Positions 23,904 through 32,536 of a stretch of 38,980 bases of DNA are shown here, one piece after another. Numbering within the stretch: position 1 is the stretch's first letter; each line of letters begins with the position of its first letter. Both the position numbers and the translations under genes were made by a program. The stretch covers positions 1-38,980 of the forward strand of contig CANRKN010000009.1 in the NCBI GenBank assembly GCA_947631215.1, read 5' to 3'. Source of the stretch: an uncultured Oscillospiraceae bacterium (GTDB taxonomy: Bacteria; Bacillota_A; Clostridia; Oscillospirales; Oscillospiraceae). The notes beneath the pieces are model-generated. The model had not been told where the DNA came from, did not search any database, and saw only the letters and a program-made list of their open reading frames with translations.

Positions 23904-24853
23904 GCCTTGTCCTCTTTCTTCTCCGCCTGGGGCGCGTTCTCCGTGCGGCGGACGGTGTACTGGGGCAGGTCGCTGACGGTCATGAATATGCGGCCCACGT
24001 ACTCGCCCAGGATGCCCAGCATCATCATGATGACGCCGCCGATGAAGCACTGCACGGCGATGGAGGTGGTGTAGCCGGCGGCGATGTTGGCGTTCAGGAG
24101 CTTCCGGATGACCATGATCACCGCCACGAGAAAGCCGAACACAGCGGTGAGGACGCCCACCACCGACGCCATCCGCAGGGGCACGATGGAGAAATTGGTC
24201 AAAGCTGTCACCGTCAGGGCCAGCAGGCGCTTTAAGCTGTAGTTCGATTTGCCCGCCAGGCGGTCCCGGTGCTCCATGGGCACGTTGGCGATGCGGGTGG
24301 TGATGCGGTTTAAGTACAGCCCCGCCGCGGGAAAGGGGCTGTGGTAGTTTTTCGCCGCATCCACGGCCATGCGGCTCCAGGCGGTGAAGGAGCTGACCGC
24401 GATGTTCCGGGGCCGGTTGCCCATCCAGGCGGACACGTCCTGATAGAGCTTGGAGCAGGTGCGCTTGAACCAGGAGTGGTGCTTTTGTGGAAACTGGGCG
24501 TACACCACGTCATAGCCCTCGGAGAGCTTTTCCAGCATGGGAAAGATGCCCTCCGCCGGGTGCTGGCCGTCGTCGTCCATGTATACCACCGCGTCGCCCT
24601 CAGCATAGGCGAGAGCCGCCTGCTTGGCGGCGGCCTGGCCATAGTTGCGGGAAAGCTCCACGCCCACGATGTGGGGGTCCTCTTTGCAGAGCGAGCATAT
24701 CACGTCGTAGGTGTCGTCGGGAGAGCCGTCGCAGACCAGGACGAGCTGATAAGCATAGCCCTCATGGCGGGCGAAGGCCTCCCGGATCTCCTTCACCACC
24801 GCGGGCAGGGTTTGGGCGCTGCGGTAGCAGGGGATGCATACGGATACGAGCAT
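23900..24853 (-). CDS. Polyprenyl-phosphate glycosyltransferase (GT2, GtrB/ArnC-like)
   Basis: 317 residues from ATG 24851-24853, preceded by GGGGAGG at 8 bases; a TTG 21 bases upstream would place this ribosome site inside the gene and is less likely. The GT2 domain has VSVCIPCYRSAQTLP, LVCDGSPDDT and the catalytic MDDDGQHP. Two long hydrophobic helices lie near residues 220-250 and 260-285. This is the architecture of enzymes that load a sugar, often glucose or a 4-amino sugar, on undecaprenyl phosphate. Given rffA in the same operon, an amino-dideoxy sugar donor is plausible but unproven. Confidence 0.87.
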   Translation of the reverse strand: MLVSVCIPCYRSAQTLPAVVKEIREAFARHEGYAYQLVLVCDGSPDDTYDVICSLCKEDPHIVGVELSRNYGQAAAKQAALAYAEGDAVVYMDDDGQHPAEGIFPMLEKLSEGYDVVYAQFPQKHHSWFKRTCSKLYQDVSAWMGNRPRNIAVSSFTAWSRMAVDAAKNYHSPFPAAGLYLNRITTRIANVPMEHRDRLAGKSNYSLKRLLALTVTALTNFSIVPLRMASVVGVLTAVFGFLVAVIMVIRKLLNANIAAGYTTSIAVQCFIGGVIMMMLGILGEYVGRIFMTVSDLPQYTVRRTENAPQAEKKEDKA

Positions 24854-24870
24854 AGCTTTTTCCTCCCCGT

Positions 24871-25944
24871 TCAAGTTTCCTTCAGGCGGAAGGCGCCGGG
24901 CTTATCGCCGGGCGTCAGGGCGTGGTCGAATATGCCCTTTTCCTGCAGGGGCAGCGTCCGGGCCAGGTGTTTGGCCCGCTGGTAGAAGTCCCAGCCCAGG
25001 GCCACGTCCACGTAAGACAGGCCCACGGCGTTGAAGTAGATGAACTCCTCCGGCGTTTCCCGGCCGGGGATGCGGCCCGCCACGATATCGGGCAGGTCCC
25101 CGTGGATGTCGCTGTCATGGAGCTTCCCGGCCTGGTAGAGGCGGGTGAGGGTGGGGCTTCCCCGGCTCCGGAGATGGCGCCAGTTGTCGCAGACGATCTT
25201 GTCCGCCTTGAAGACGGTCTCGTCGTCGTCCTCCCAGCCGCCCACGTGGCTGTAGAAGGCCCCGGGCTTGCACCAGGCCCCGTGGAGCACCGGCGCCTGG
25301 CCGCTGATGGCCGTGACGATCACGTCCGCGCCGGCTGCGGCCTTCTCATAGTCCCCCCGGCAGGGGATGAACTCCATGTCGGGGAAGAGGGGGGCGAGCT
25401 CCCGGATGAACTCCTGCTCCCGCTCCTCCGTCCGGGAGGACACCCGGCAGACCCGCAGTCCCGGCAGGGCGGTCTTCAGCCCCGCCAGGTGCATCTTTGC
25501 CATCTCCCCGGCGCCGATGAAGCCGATCTCCGCCGAATCCGGCCGGGCCAGGTACTTGGCTCCCACGGCGCTGACCGCGGCGGTGCGCACGGCGGAGCAG
25601 AGCATGGCCTCGATGAGGGCGATGGGATAGCCCGTCTCCAGGCTGGATAAGAGCACCACCGCGGACTGGTTCTGGGTGCCGAAGCGGTGGGGGTTTTCCG
25701 GGAACACGGATATCCACTTGGCCCCGCACACCCCCTTGTCCAGCAGGGTGGCCGGGAGGATGTTGATGCGGCTCTGCACCGCCTCGTCGAAGATCTGCAC
25801 GGTCTTGTCCGGGTAGAGGACCCGGCCGTTGGCGTAGGAGAGCATGACGTCCTCCACCACGGCCATGGCCCGCTCCATGTCGAAGCAGCCGGCCCGGAGC
25901 ATGTCCTCCTGGGAGAGATATTGAATGTTGAGCTCGGTCTCCAT
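24871..25944 (-). CDS. Ornithine cyclodeaminase / mu-crystallin family dehydrogenase
   Basis: 357 residues. Family features include GAKWISVFPENP around residues 74-85, SAVRTAAVSAVGAKYLA with Arg120, and the Rossmann motif GFIGAGEMA at 141-149. The end of the domain reads GDLPDIVAGRIPGRETPEEF with VGLSYVDVALG. Members use NAD(P) on imines or amino acids: ornithine cyclodeaminase, alanine and lysine dehydrogenases, ketimine reductases, and SbnB, which makes 2,3-diaminopropionate. Position inside a glycan operon next to ATP-grasp ligases suggests it supplies an unusual amino acid. An SbnA partner is absent. Specificity cannot be read from the sequence. Confidence 0.85.
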   Translation of the reverse strand: METELNIQYLSQEDMLRAGCFDMERAMAVVEDVMLSYANGRVLYPDKTVQIFDEAVQSRINILPATLLDKGVCGAKWISVFPENPHRFGTQNQSAVVLLSSLETGYPIALIEAMLCSAVRTAAVSAVGAKYLARPDSAEIGFIGAGEMAKMHLAGLKTALPGLRVCRVSSRTEEREQEFIRELAPLFPDMEFIPCRGDYEKAAAGADVIVTAISGQAPVLHGAWCKPGAFYSHVGGWEDDDETVFKADKIVCDNWRHLRSRGSPTLTRLYQAGKLHDSDIHGDLPDIVAGRIPGRETPEEFIYFNAVGLSYVDVALGWDFYQRAKHLARTLPLQEKGIFDHALTPGDKPGAFRLKET

Positions 25945-25960
25945 GGGTTTGCCTTTCTTT

Positions 25961-27214
25961 TCAGGAAAAACGGTAGAGCTGGAAGATCATATTTTCGCCC
26001 TTTTCGTCCTCCGCCCGGAGCAGGCTTGTCACCTCGTCCACCCCGGCGGCCAGGTCCGATATGCCGTCATAGAGAAGGTGCAGGTAGCAGAACACCTGGC
26101 TCACGGTGCCGGTGGCCCGGATGGTATCCCCGGCCCGGTGGATGGGGACGTAGGCGTAGACCTGTGGCAGGGCCCGGACCGCGTCCTCGCCGGAGACGGT
26201 TTGGATGACGCCGGGGCGGATGTGCAGGGGCAGGATGCCGTAATGCTTCCCGGCGGGGCGGTCATGACGGATGAGGCTCACGTGCTTTTTGGGGTCGGGC
26301 TTGTCCCCCAGAGCATAGCGCAGCATCAGCTCCAGCTGGTCCACGCCGGTGAAGTAGCGCACCGGGTGGTAGGTCATGGACCCGCCGAAGCGGTAGCCCA
26401 TCTCGTTGAAGATGAATGAGCCCCGGCCGTTGAACGCCTCTATCCACACGGGGCCGTCGTGCATCCCCGCGGCGCGGAACATAGCCCGGACCTTTTCGTC
26501 CAGGGTCGCGAGATACCGCTCCGTCCAGGCGGAGGGGAACTGCTGCAGGGCCATGACGGACCCGCCGCCGGCGCCTAAGAGCATGGAGCGCTTATCGGAT
26601 ATGCCGCCGAACATGGCCTCGCCGCCGCAGAGGGTGTAGTGGATGATGGAGGAGTCGTAGGGGATGTATTCCTCAATGAGCACCGTGCCGGTGCGGGAGA
26701 AGGGCAGGGCCTTTTGAAGGGCGGGCGTGAGCTCCGCCGGTTCCCGGCAGATGGAGAACCCCTGGCTGCCGCAGCTGTCCGCGGGCTTCACCGCCACGGG
26801 ATATTCCACGCTCTCCGGCCTCGCAGGGTCATAGGTCCTGGCCACCGGGATGCCCGCGGCCCGGCACATGGCCTTGAACTTGGCCTTGTTGGCGCAGTCG
26901 TCCCACATCCTCCCGTCGCAGTAGATGGGAAGGCCCGCCATTTCCGCCGCGGCGATGGCATGGGGCATCACATCCTCGTTGTTGCCGGGGAACACCCCGT
27001 CGATATGGGCGTCCTTTATAAGCGCGGCCAGGGCGTGCTCATCCACCGCGTCGGCGTCATAGCGCTCGTCGGCGATGGCCTTCAGGGCGGTGAGGCCGAA
27101 GCGGGGCGGGGCGGTGGCGATGAGGGTGACGCCATTTGCGTCCGCGAAGCGGCGGATGTCCCCGGTGCTGTTGGACCCGCCCAGCAGCAGCAGGCGCTTT
27201 CCTTGAAGGGTCAT
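25961..27214 (-). CDS. ATP-grasp family carboxylate-amine ligase
   Basis: 417 residues from ATG 27212-27214, overlapping the upstream stop (ATGA); an in-frame GTG at 27238 would place the ribosome site GGGAG inside the gene. An N-terminal Rossmann-like region (KRLLLLGGSNSTGDI, GVFPGNNEDVMPHAI) precedes the ATP-grasp core, with NKAKFKAMCRAAGIPV, YPVAVKPADSCGSQGF, VLIEEYI and a late FIFNEMGYRFGGS. This architecture is shared by biotin-carboxylase-like ligases that make amide or peptide bonds. It has only distant similarity to the neighbouring ATP-grasp protein, so the two probably act on different substrates in one pathway. Confidence 0.85.
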   Translation of the reverse strand: MTLQGKRLLLLGGSNSTGDIRRFADANGVTLIATAPPRFGLTALKAIADERYDADAVDEHALAALIKDAHIDGVFPGNNEDVMPHAIAAAEMAGLPIYCDGRMWDDCANKAKFKAMCRAAGIPVARTYDPARPESVEYPVAVKPADSCGSQGFSICREPAELTPALQKALPFSRTGTVLIEEYIPYDSSIIHYTLCGGEAMFGGISDKRSMLLGAGGGSVMALQQFPSAWTERYLATLDEKVRAMFRAAGMHDGPVWIEAFNGRGSFIFNEMGYRFGGSMTYHPVRYFTGVDQLELMLRYALGDKPDPKKHVSLIRHDRPAGKHYGILPLHIRPGVIQTVSGEDAVRALPQVYAYVPIHRAGDTIRATGTVSQVFCYLHLLYDGISDLAAGVDEVTSLLRAEDEKGENMIFQLYRFS

Positions 27215-28323
27215 AAACGTTCTCCCAGTGTTATCCACCAGCCGTGGCGGCTGGCGCTGTCGGTGACGCCGCCGTCGGGATGGCCGTCATAGCTCCAGCG
27301 CCAGAGGGTCTCCGGGGCGTCACGCTTTATTCTCTCCAGTTTTTCCGCGTCGTCCCGGGTGAAGATGAACCGCACCGCGGCGGCACGGGGCGCCCGCCTG
27401 GGGGCAAGATCCGGGGCATGCCCCAAGGCGATGTCGATGACGGCGGCCATGTAGTCCACGCCGGTGGAGAGGTAAACCAGGTCCGAGCCGATGCAGTCCC
27501 CGCCCATGCGGGCGCCGATCTCGATGATATGGGCCCGGCCGTCGGGGCCCAGGCGGAACTCCGCGTGGCTGGCCCCGTAGCGGACGGACAGGGCGTCCAG
27601 GGCCATTTTGATATCGGCGTGGATGGAGGGTATGAGGTCCGCCGGGATGTCCGAGGGCTCGTCGTGGCCTGTCTCGATGAAGTGGGGCGCGCCGGTGGTG
27701 TATTTTTTTGTGAGCGCCAGGATGTGGTGCTCCCCGGCGAAGGACACGCTCTCGCAGCTGTACTCCGGGCCGGTGAGGACCTCTTCTATAATGGCCTCGT
27801 GATGGAAGGACTGGGCCGCGGCCTGGGGGATGGCGGCGCAGAGGGCGGCGTGATCCGATACCTGGAAGATGCCCCGGCTGCCGGAGCGGTCCGTGGGCTT
27901 GACGATGAGGGGCCAAGCCATGTTTGCCAAGTCTCCCTCCGCCGGCGGGGCGGAGACCTTCAGAAACCGGGGGCAGGCCACATTCGCGGCCGTCAGGGCC
28001 CGGCGCATCTCGTACTTATCCGTGGCGATGGTGTCGGTGATCTCCGGGTTGCAGGGGATACCCAGCCTCCGCTGGACGTAGTTCACCGTGTGTACGGCCA
28101 GGTCTGACCCGATGGAGCAGCACCCCTCCACGCCCTCGGCCCGGCACACCTGCCAGATGGCCTCCTTCTCCGTGATGCTGATGGGGTGGAACCTGTCCGC
28201 AATTTTCTCCCCCACGTCATCCGCCGCCCAGGCGAACGCGTGGGTCTCAAAGCCCATCTCCTTCGCTTTCTGGATGAGGGGGGCCTGAAATTCGTTGGCG
28301 CCGATGACGGCAAGCTTTCTCAT
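27211..28323 (-). CDS. ATP-grasp family carboxylate-amine ligase
   Basis: 370 residues with AAAGGAG before the ATG. The order of elements is the usual one: pre-ATP-grasp domain starting KLAVIGANEFQAPLI, substrate region with IATDKYEMRRALTAANVACP, ATP-binding WPLIVKPTDRSGSRGI, EEVLTGPEYSCESV, and the metal site AHIIEIGARMGGDCIGSDLV. It most resembles amino-acid or peptide ligases of the biotin carboxylase/carbamoyl-phosphate type. The 3' end overlaps the next ATP-grasp gene (ATGA), so the pair should be made together. A role in attaching an amino acid to the glycan is an inference from context. Confidence 0.87.
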   Translation of the reverse strand: MRKLAVIGANEFQAPLIQKAKEMGFETHAFAWAADDVGEKIADRFHPISITEKEAIWQVCRAEGVEGCCSIGSDLAVHTVNYVQRRLGIPCNPEITDTIATDKYEMRRALTAANVACPRFLKVSAPPAEGDLANMAWPLIVKPTDRSGSRGIFQVSDHAALCAAIPQAAAQSFHHEAIIEEVLTGPEYSCESVSFAGEHHILALTKKYTTGAPHFIETGHDEPSDIPADLIPSIHADIKMALDALSVRYGASHAEFRLGPDGRAHIIEIGARMGGDCIGSDLVYLSTGVDYMAAVIDIALGHAPDLAPRRAPRAAAVRFIFTRDDAEKLERIKRDAPETLWRWSYDGHPDGGVTDSASRHGWWITLGERL

Positions 28324-28337
28324 AAACGCTCCTTTTG

Positions 28338-30542
28338 TCAGCCTTCCATGAGGCTGTAAGCGGTGGTGGTGTATATCCGCTCGCCCTCCGCCGTGACATC
28401 GGCGGTGAGCTGGGCCTGATTGCCCGCGGGGGCGAAGGTATAGTCTTTCCCGTCGATGGACTGCTCTCCCGTGAGAGCCTCGCCGTCTTGGAAATAGTAG
28501 GTCATGCCGTTTTGCTCATGCCAGCCGGTATAGCCCTCCGAGGGGCACACTGTGTCCAGGTCCGTGACGAAGGTGTCGGCGGTGAGCTGGGCGAGGCTCC
28601 GGGCCTGGACGGGGCCGAAGTCCAGTGTGAGGTATTGCAGCAGCGCCAGGATGGTGCTGGGCCTCTGGCACATGAACCGGACGTCCTCCCGGAAAAAGGC
28701 GTCGGCGTAGAGCCGGTTCGGGTCCGCGGTGACGCCGGTGCCGCCCCAGATGTGCATGTTGCCGGGGTAGACGGTCACGTCGTGGAAGGGGTCCAGGTTC
28801 TGGCTTATAAAGTTGGTGACGAAGTATATATCCTGATGGGCGTTGGCATAGCCCTCCGTGGCCTGCTGGAAGGCGAAGGCCTCCTGCCGGGTCATGGCCT
28901 CATCGGCATAGGGCACGCTCCGGGCGGAGAGCCCCGCCGTGACGCACAGCGCCGCGCCGAGCAAGGCGGCCACAGCTTTTTGCCATGCCCGGGCGGGCTT
29001 TTCCGCCGCCGGGCCGGACAGGGCGAAGAGTATAAGACACACCGCCGCGGGGATGACCACCACCAGGTGGACCCGCAGCAAAAACCGGCCCTGGCGGATG
29101 AGGTACAGCAATAGCACCGCCCCGCCGCCGAAGGCGCCCAGGACCCCCAGCATCTCCGGCCAGCAGCGCCTTCCCCGCCTGCCCAGGTCCAGCAGCGCCA
29201 GCGCCAGCAGCAGGGGAAGGAGCGCGGCCGTGAAGGCCATGGTGCGGATGTGGCTGCCGCTCTCCATGGAGGTGGCCGCCGCCAGGGACCCCGCCTCCAA
29301 AGAGGGGTCATAGTACATGTCCACGATGCGGCGGAAGGTGACGGTGTTGATGCGCTCGTCCATGAAGTACCAGGCCCGCAGGAGATTGGAAAGCTCCGGG
29401 GGCAGGCCTGCCGCCTCCAGCTCTTCATTGGTGAGCCTCTCCGTCAGGTAGTCCATCACCAGCGAGCGGTACCGCTCGGCGTAGACATACTCGTCGTAGG
29501 CGGTGGGGTCCAGCTCGGTGCCGCTCTCCTGGCCGGGCAGGCGCAGAAGCCCCGCGCCGAAGCACAGGCCCACGGTGAGCGCGGCGCAGAGGAGGAGCGG
29601 GACCACGCGCTTTACAGGCTCCTGGCCCAGCCGCGCTTTGAGAAGCTGATAGCATACCGCCAGGGCCCAGAAGCACAGCACGCACCGGGCGGAGGAGGAC
29701 CGCTGCAGCCAGGCCAGCAAAAGCATCAAAACACAGCCGACGTCCATGGCCGCGTGCCCGGCCCGGCTTTTCGTCTCGTCCCGGCACAGCGTGAGCGCCG
29801 CTGACGCCGTGCCCAGCACCGCGGGGGTGATGGTGAAGGACAGCTCCGCCGCGGCGTGGACCATGAGTCCGGCGCAGAGCAGGGCGAATATCCCCAGCCC
29901 GCCCAGGGCGGACATGCCCCGGCGGGCGGTCTTTACGAGCACGCACCGGCCAATGATGACGAGGGAAGCCGCAATGGCGAGGATGTGATAGCCCCCGTAC
30001 CAGTACCCGTGCATGTCCAGGCGGTAGAAAAGGCTCAAAAGGCCGCAGAAAAGGAAGTGGGAAAAGGACTGGTCCGCCGCGGCCAGCCCCTCCGTGGAGA
30101 CACGGGCGGCGGTGCGCATGATGGTCACGTCGTCGTTGGTCATGAAGGTGATGACCGTGACCCGGCATGTCCACAGGAAGAAGAGCCCCGTCACGACAGC
30201 CGCGGCCAGCCACCGGGAGCTATCCTTTTCCATGGCCCTGTCCAGCCCAGCCAGGAGCTTTTCGCCCCTGTCCGTGGCGTACAGGGCCATAAAGGCCACT
30301 ATGAGGACGAGAAACAGCGCCGTCCGGCCGGGATAAGCCGTGCCGCCCCAGGCGGGCAGCAGCGCCTGGGCGGTCATCCGCCGTGTAACGGCGCTCTGGA
30401 TGGCGAGATAGCATAGAAGCGCCCCGCCCAGGGCCCGGAGCGCCACGGACCACTTGTCCTCCCTGCGGGCATACAGCCGCCCGCACGCCACCGCCGCGGC
30501 GGCGGTGAGGGCGAATATGGCGATGTAGCGCAGGTAGGTCAT
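28338..30542 (-). CDS. Polytopic membrane protein, GT-C-like, with C-terminal cell-wall-binding-like repeats
   Basis: 734 residues with AAGGAG before the ATG. About 10-12 membrane helices occupy roughly residues 1-560. The first large external loop holds an acidic motif, TNDDVTIM near 134-141, as in GT-C membrane glycosyltransferases that use polyprenyl-phosphate sugars. A soluble outside domain follows. Near 673-709 it carries two repeats, GWHEQNGMTYYFQDGEALTG and EQSIDGKDYTFAPAG, resembling choline/glucan-binding repeats. The downstream-encoded half resembles the neighbouring membrane protein throughout; this copy has about 88 extra N-terminal residues. It could be a sugar transferase, a polymerase or a glycan-decorating enzyme. 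No named family was recognised with certainty. Confidence 0.8.
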   Translation of the reverse strand: MTYLRYIAIFALTAAAAVACGRLYARREDKWSVALRALGGALLCYLAIQSAVTRRMTAQALLPAWGGTAYPGRTALFLVLIVAFMALYATDRGEKLLAGLDRAMEKDSSRWLAAAVVTGLFFLWTCRVTVITFMTNDDVTIMRTAARVSTEGLAAADQSFSHFLFCGLLSLFYRLDMHGYWYGGYHILAIAASLVIIGRCVLVKTARRGMSALGGLGIFALLCAGLMVHAAAELSFTITPAVLGTASAALTLCRDETKSRAGHAAMDVGCVLMLLLAWLQRSSSARCVLCFWALAVCYQLLKARLGQEPVKRVVPLLLCAALTVGLCFGAGLLRLPGQESGTELDPTAYDEYVYAERYRSLVMDYLTERLTNEELEAAGLPPELSNLLRAWYFMDERINTVTFRRIVDMYYDPSLEAGSLAAATSMESGSHIRTMAFTAALLPLLLALALLDLGRRGRRCWPEMLGVLGAFGGGAVLLLYLIRQGRFLLRVHLVVVIPAAVCLILFALSGPAAEKPARAWQKAVAALLGAALCVTAGLSARSVPYADEAMTRQEAFAFQQATEGYANAHQDIYFVTNFISQNLDPFHDVTVYPGNMHIWGGTGVTADPNRLYADAFFREDVRFMCQRPSTILALLQYLTLDFGPVQARSLAQLTADTFVTDLDTVCPSEGYTGWHEQNGMTYYFQDGEALTGEQSIDGKDYTFAPAGNQAQLTADVTAEGERIYTTTAYSLMEG

Positions 30543-30556
30543 AGCCGCTCCTTGTG

Positions 30557-32536
30557 TCAGTTATCCATAAGGCTGTAGGCGTCGGTGGTGTAGATAATGG
30601 CCCCGTCTTCGCCGGCGACGGGCATGAATTTGGCCTCGGCCCCGGCGGGGGCGAAGGTATAGGTCATGCCGTCAATAGCCTGCTCCCCGGTGAGGGCCTC
30701 GCCGTCCCGGAAGTAGTAGGTCATGCCGTTTTGCTCATACCAGCCGGTATAATCGTCCCCAGGGGAGACGGTATCGATGTCCGTCACGGTGACGGCGGGG
30801 GTGAGCTGGGCGGTGAGCGTTGCCTGTACCGGACCATATTCCACGGTCAGGTACTGCAAAAGCCCCGCCAGGGAGGAGAACCGGTCGCTCATGAAGAGCA
30901 CGTCCTCCCGGAAGAAGGCGTCGGCATAGAGCCGGTCTTCGGGGTCCTTGGCCAGGTCCCCGATGTAGCCCCATATGACCCGGTTGTGGGAATAGGCGTC
31001 CAGCGGGTGAAGGGGGTCCGCGATAGAGCCCCGGGCGTCGTAGATGCTGGTGACGATGGTCTTGTCGGGGTGGGCGGCCTCGTAGGCCTCGATGGCGGTC
31101 TGTTCGGCGAAGACCTCCTCCCGGGAGGCGCGGTCCAGGACATGGGGCACCGTGGTCACGCTGTATACGCACAGCGCCGCCCCGGCCAGAGTCAGGATGA
31201 GAGTCCCGGCCTTCGCCCCTTTGGCCGCCGGCGCGGGCGCGGAGAGGGCCAGCAGGACCAGCGTGACGGCGGCGGGATAGGACACCACCAGAAAGACTCT
31301 TATGAGGAACCGGCCGTCCGCCGCCAGGTGCAGGAGCATCAAAAGCGTCCCGCCCGCGGCGCATAGAACGCACAGTCCCTCCGGCCAGTATGCCCTGCCG
31401 TGGGCGGCCCACTGGGCCAGGCACAGCAGGATGAGCACGAGGATGAGCCCCGACTGGGCCCGCATCTGTCCGTCGGACCACAGCGTGGCGGCCAGGTCCT
31501 TCGCCGTGCCCCACAGCCGTGCGGGCAGGGAGGCTTTCGGCTGGGCGGCCAGGTCGGCGTAATAGATGCCGGCGAGGGAACGAAGCATGTCCGTGGTCAC
31601 CCGCTCATCCATGAAAAACCAGCCCTGCATCAGCGTGGCCAGCTCTTTGGGCGCCCCCGCCCGCTCGTACTGCTCTTCCGTCAGCTTGTCGAAGAGAATG
31701 TCCCCGATGAGGGAGCGGTAGTACTCCGCTTCCCGGTAATTCTCGTCGCTCTCCAGCTTGTCCCCGGAGATGCAGAGCCCCGCCGTGACGCCGGCGGTCA
31801 CGAGGACCGCGAGGCACAGCGCTGTCATGGCTCGGCCCCGGCCAGAGTCGCGGGTGAGCCAGATGCGGACCAGGGCATAGGCCATGGCCAGGGCCAGGAA
31901 GCAGGCCGCGGCCATGCCGGTGGCCCGGCGCTGGAGGAAGCACAGGAGGGTGAACAGCCCCGCCAGGATGTCCGACCGCACCCGGCCGGCCCGTGTCGTC
32001 TCGTTGCCCCGGCACAGCACAAGCGCCACGGCGGCGGCGCCCACGGCGGCGGCGGTGACGGTGAAGGCCAGGCGGGCGAAGGCGTATAGAAACAGCCCGC
32101 CTCCCAGAAGCAGGGTGAGGAGGCACCCCATCCAAACGGGCAGGCCCCGACGGCTGGTCTTCACCAGCACGCACCGGCCCAACACCGTGAGGCTGGCCCA
32201 TAGCGCGAGGATGTGATAGCCCAGGTACCAGTACCCGTCCGGGTCCAGACGGTAGAACTGCCCTATAAGGGCGCACAGCAACAGGGATATGGCGGAGGCG
32301 TTCTCCGTGGAGGAGTGGGCCAGGGTATCATGCAATGCCGCCAGGCCCTTTTCCGGGACCTGGGCGATGGCCTGCATAAAGCTCACCTCGTCGATGGTCA
32401 TATAGGTCATCACCGTGAGCCGGGAGGCCAGAAGGAAGAAAAGCCCCGCGGCGACGGCCGCGGTAAGCCAGCGGTACCGGTCCCGCTGGCAGGCCCGGTC
32501 CCATCCGGCAAGGATCGCTTTTCCCCGGCCCGTCAT
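30557..32536 (-). CDS. Polytopic membrane protein, paralogue of the neighbour, with C-terminal cell-wall-binding-like repeats
   Basis: 659 residues; the start overlaps the rffA stop (ATGA). It is colinear with the 734-residue neighbour from that protein's residue 89 on, so it lacks the first two or three helices. About 9-10 helices are visible. The loop motif reads TIDEVSFM (the neighbour has TNDDVTIM), so the acidic positions are only partly kept. Near 598-634 are the repeats GWYEQNGMTYYFRDGEALTG and EQAIDGMTYTFAPAG. A 40-base stretch at 30712-30751 differs from 28493-28532 at only two positions, showing that the repeat-coding end is the best conserved part. The function is probably related to, but distinct from, that of the neighbour. 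Confidence 0.8.
   Translation of the reverse strand: MTGRGKAILAGWDRACQRDRYRWLTAAVAAGLFFLLASRLTVMTYMTIDEVSFMQAIAQVPEKGLAALHDTLAHSSTENASAISLLLCALIGQFYRLDPDGYWYLGYHILALWASLTVLGRCVLVKTSRRGLPVWMGCLLTLLLGGGLFLYAFARLAFTVTAAAVGAAAVALVLCRGNETTRAGRVRSDILAGLFTLLCFLQRRATGMAAACFLALAMAYALVRIWLTRDSGRGRAMTALCLAVLVTAGVTAGLCISGDKLESDENYREAEYYRSLIGDILFDKLTEEQYERAGAPKELATLMQGWFFMDERVTTDMLRSLAGIYYADLAAQPKASLPARLWGTAKDLAATLWSDGQMRAQSGLILVLILLCLAQWAAHGRAYWPEGLCVLCAAGGTLLMLLHLAADGRFLIRVFLVVSYPAAVTLVLLALSAPAPAAKGAKAGTLILTLAGAALCVYSVTTVPHVLDRASREEVFAEQTAIEAYEAAHPDKTIVTSIYDARGSIADPLHPLDAYSHNRVIWGYIGDLAKDPEDRLYADAFFREDVLFMSDRFSSLAGLLQYLTVEYGPVQATLTAQLTPAVTVTDIDTVSPGDDYTGWYEQNGMTYYFRDGEALTGEQAIDGMTYTFAPAGAEAKFMPVAGEDGAIIYTTDAYSLMDN

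Noticed and set aside
22923..24050. Longer N-terminal version of the sugar-transfer ATP-grasp protein
   Set aside because: The extra 49 residues overlap the upstream glycosyltransferase and look like frame-shifted GC-rich sequence; the ATG at 23903 has the ATGA overlap common in this operon.
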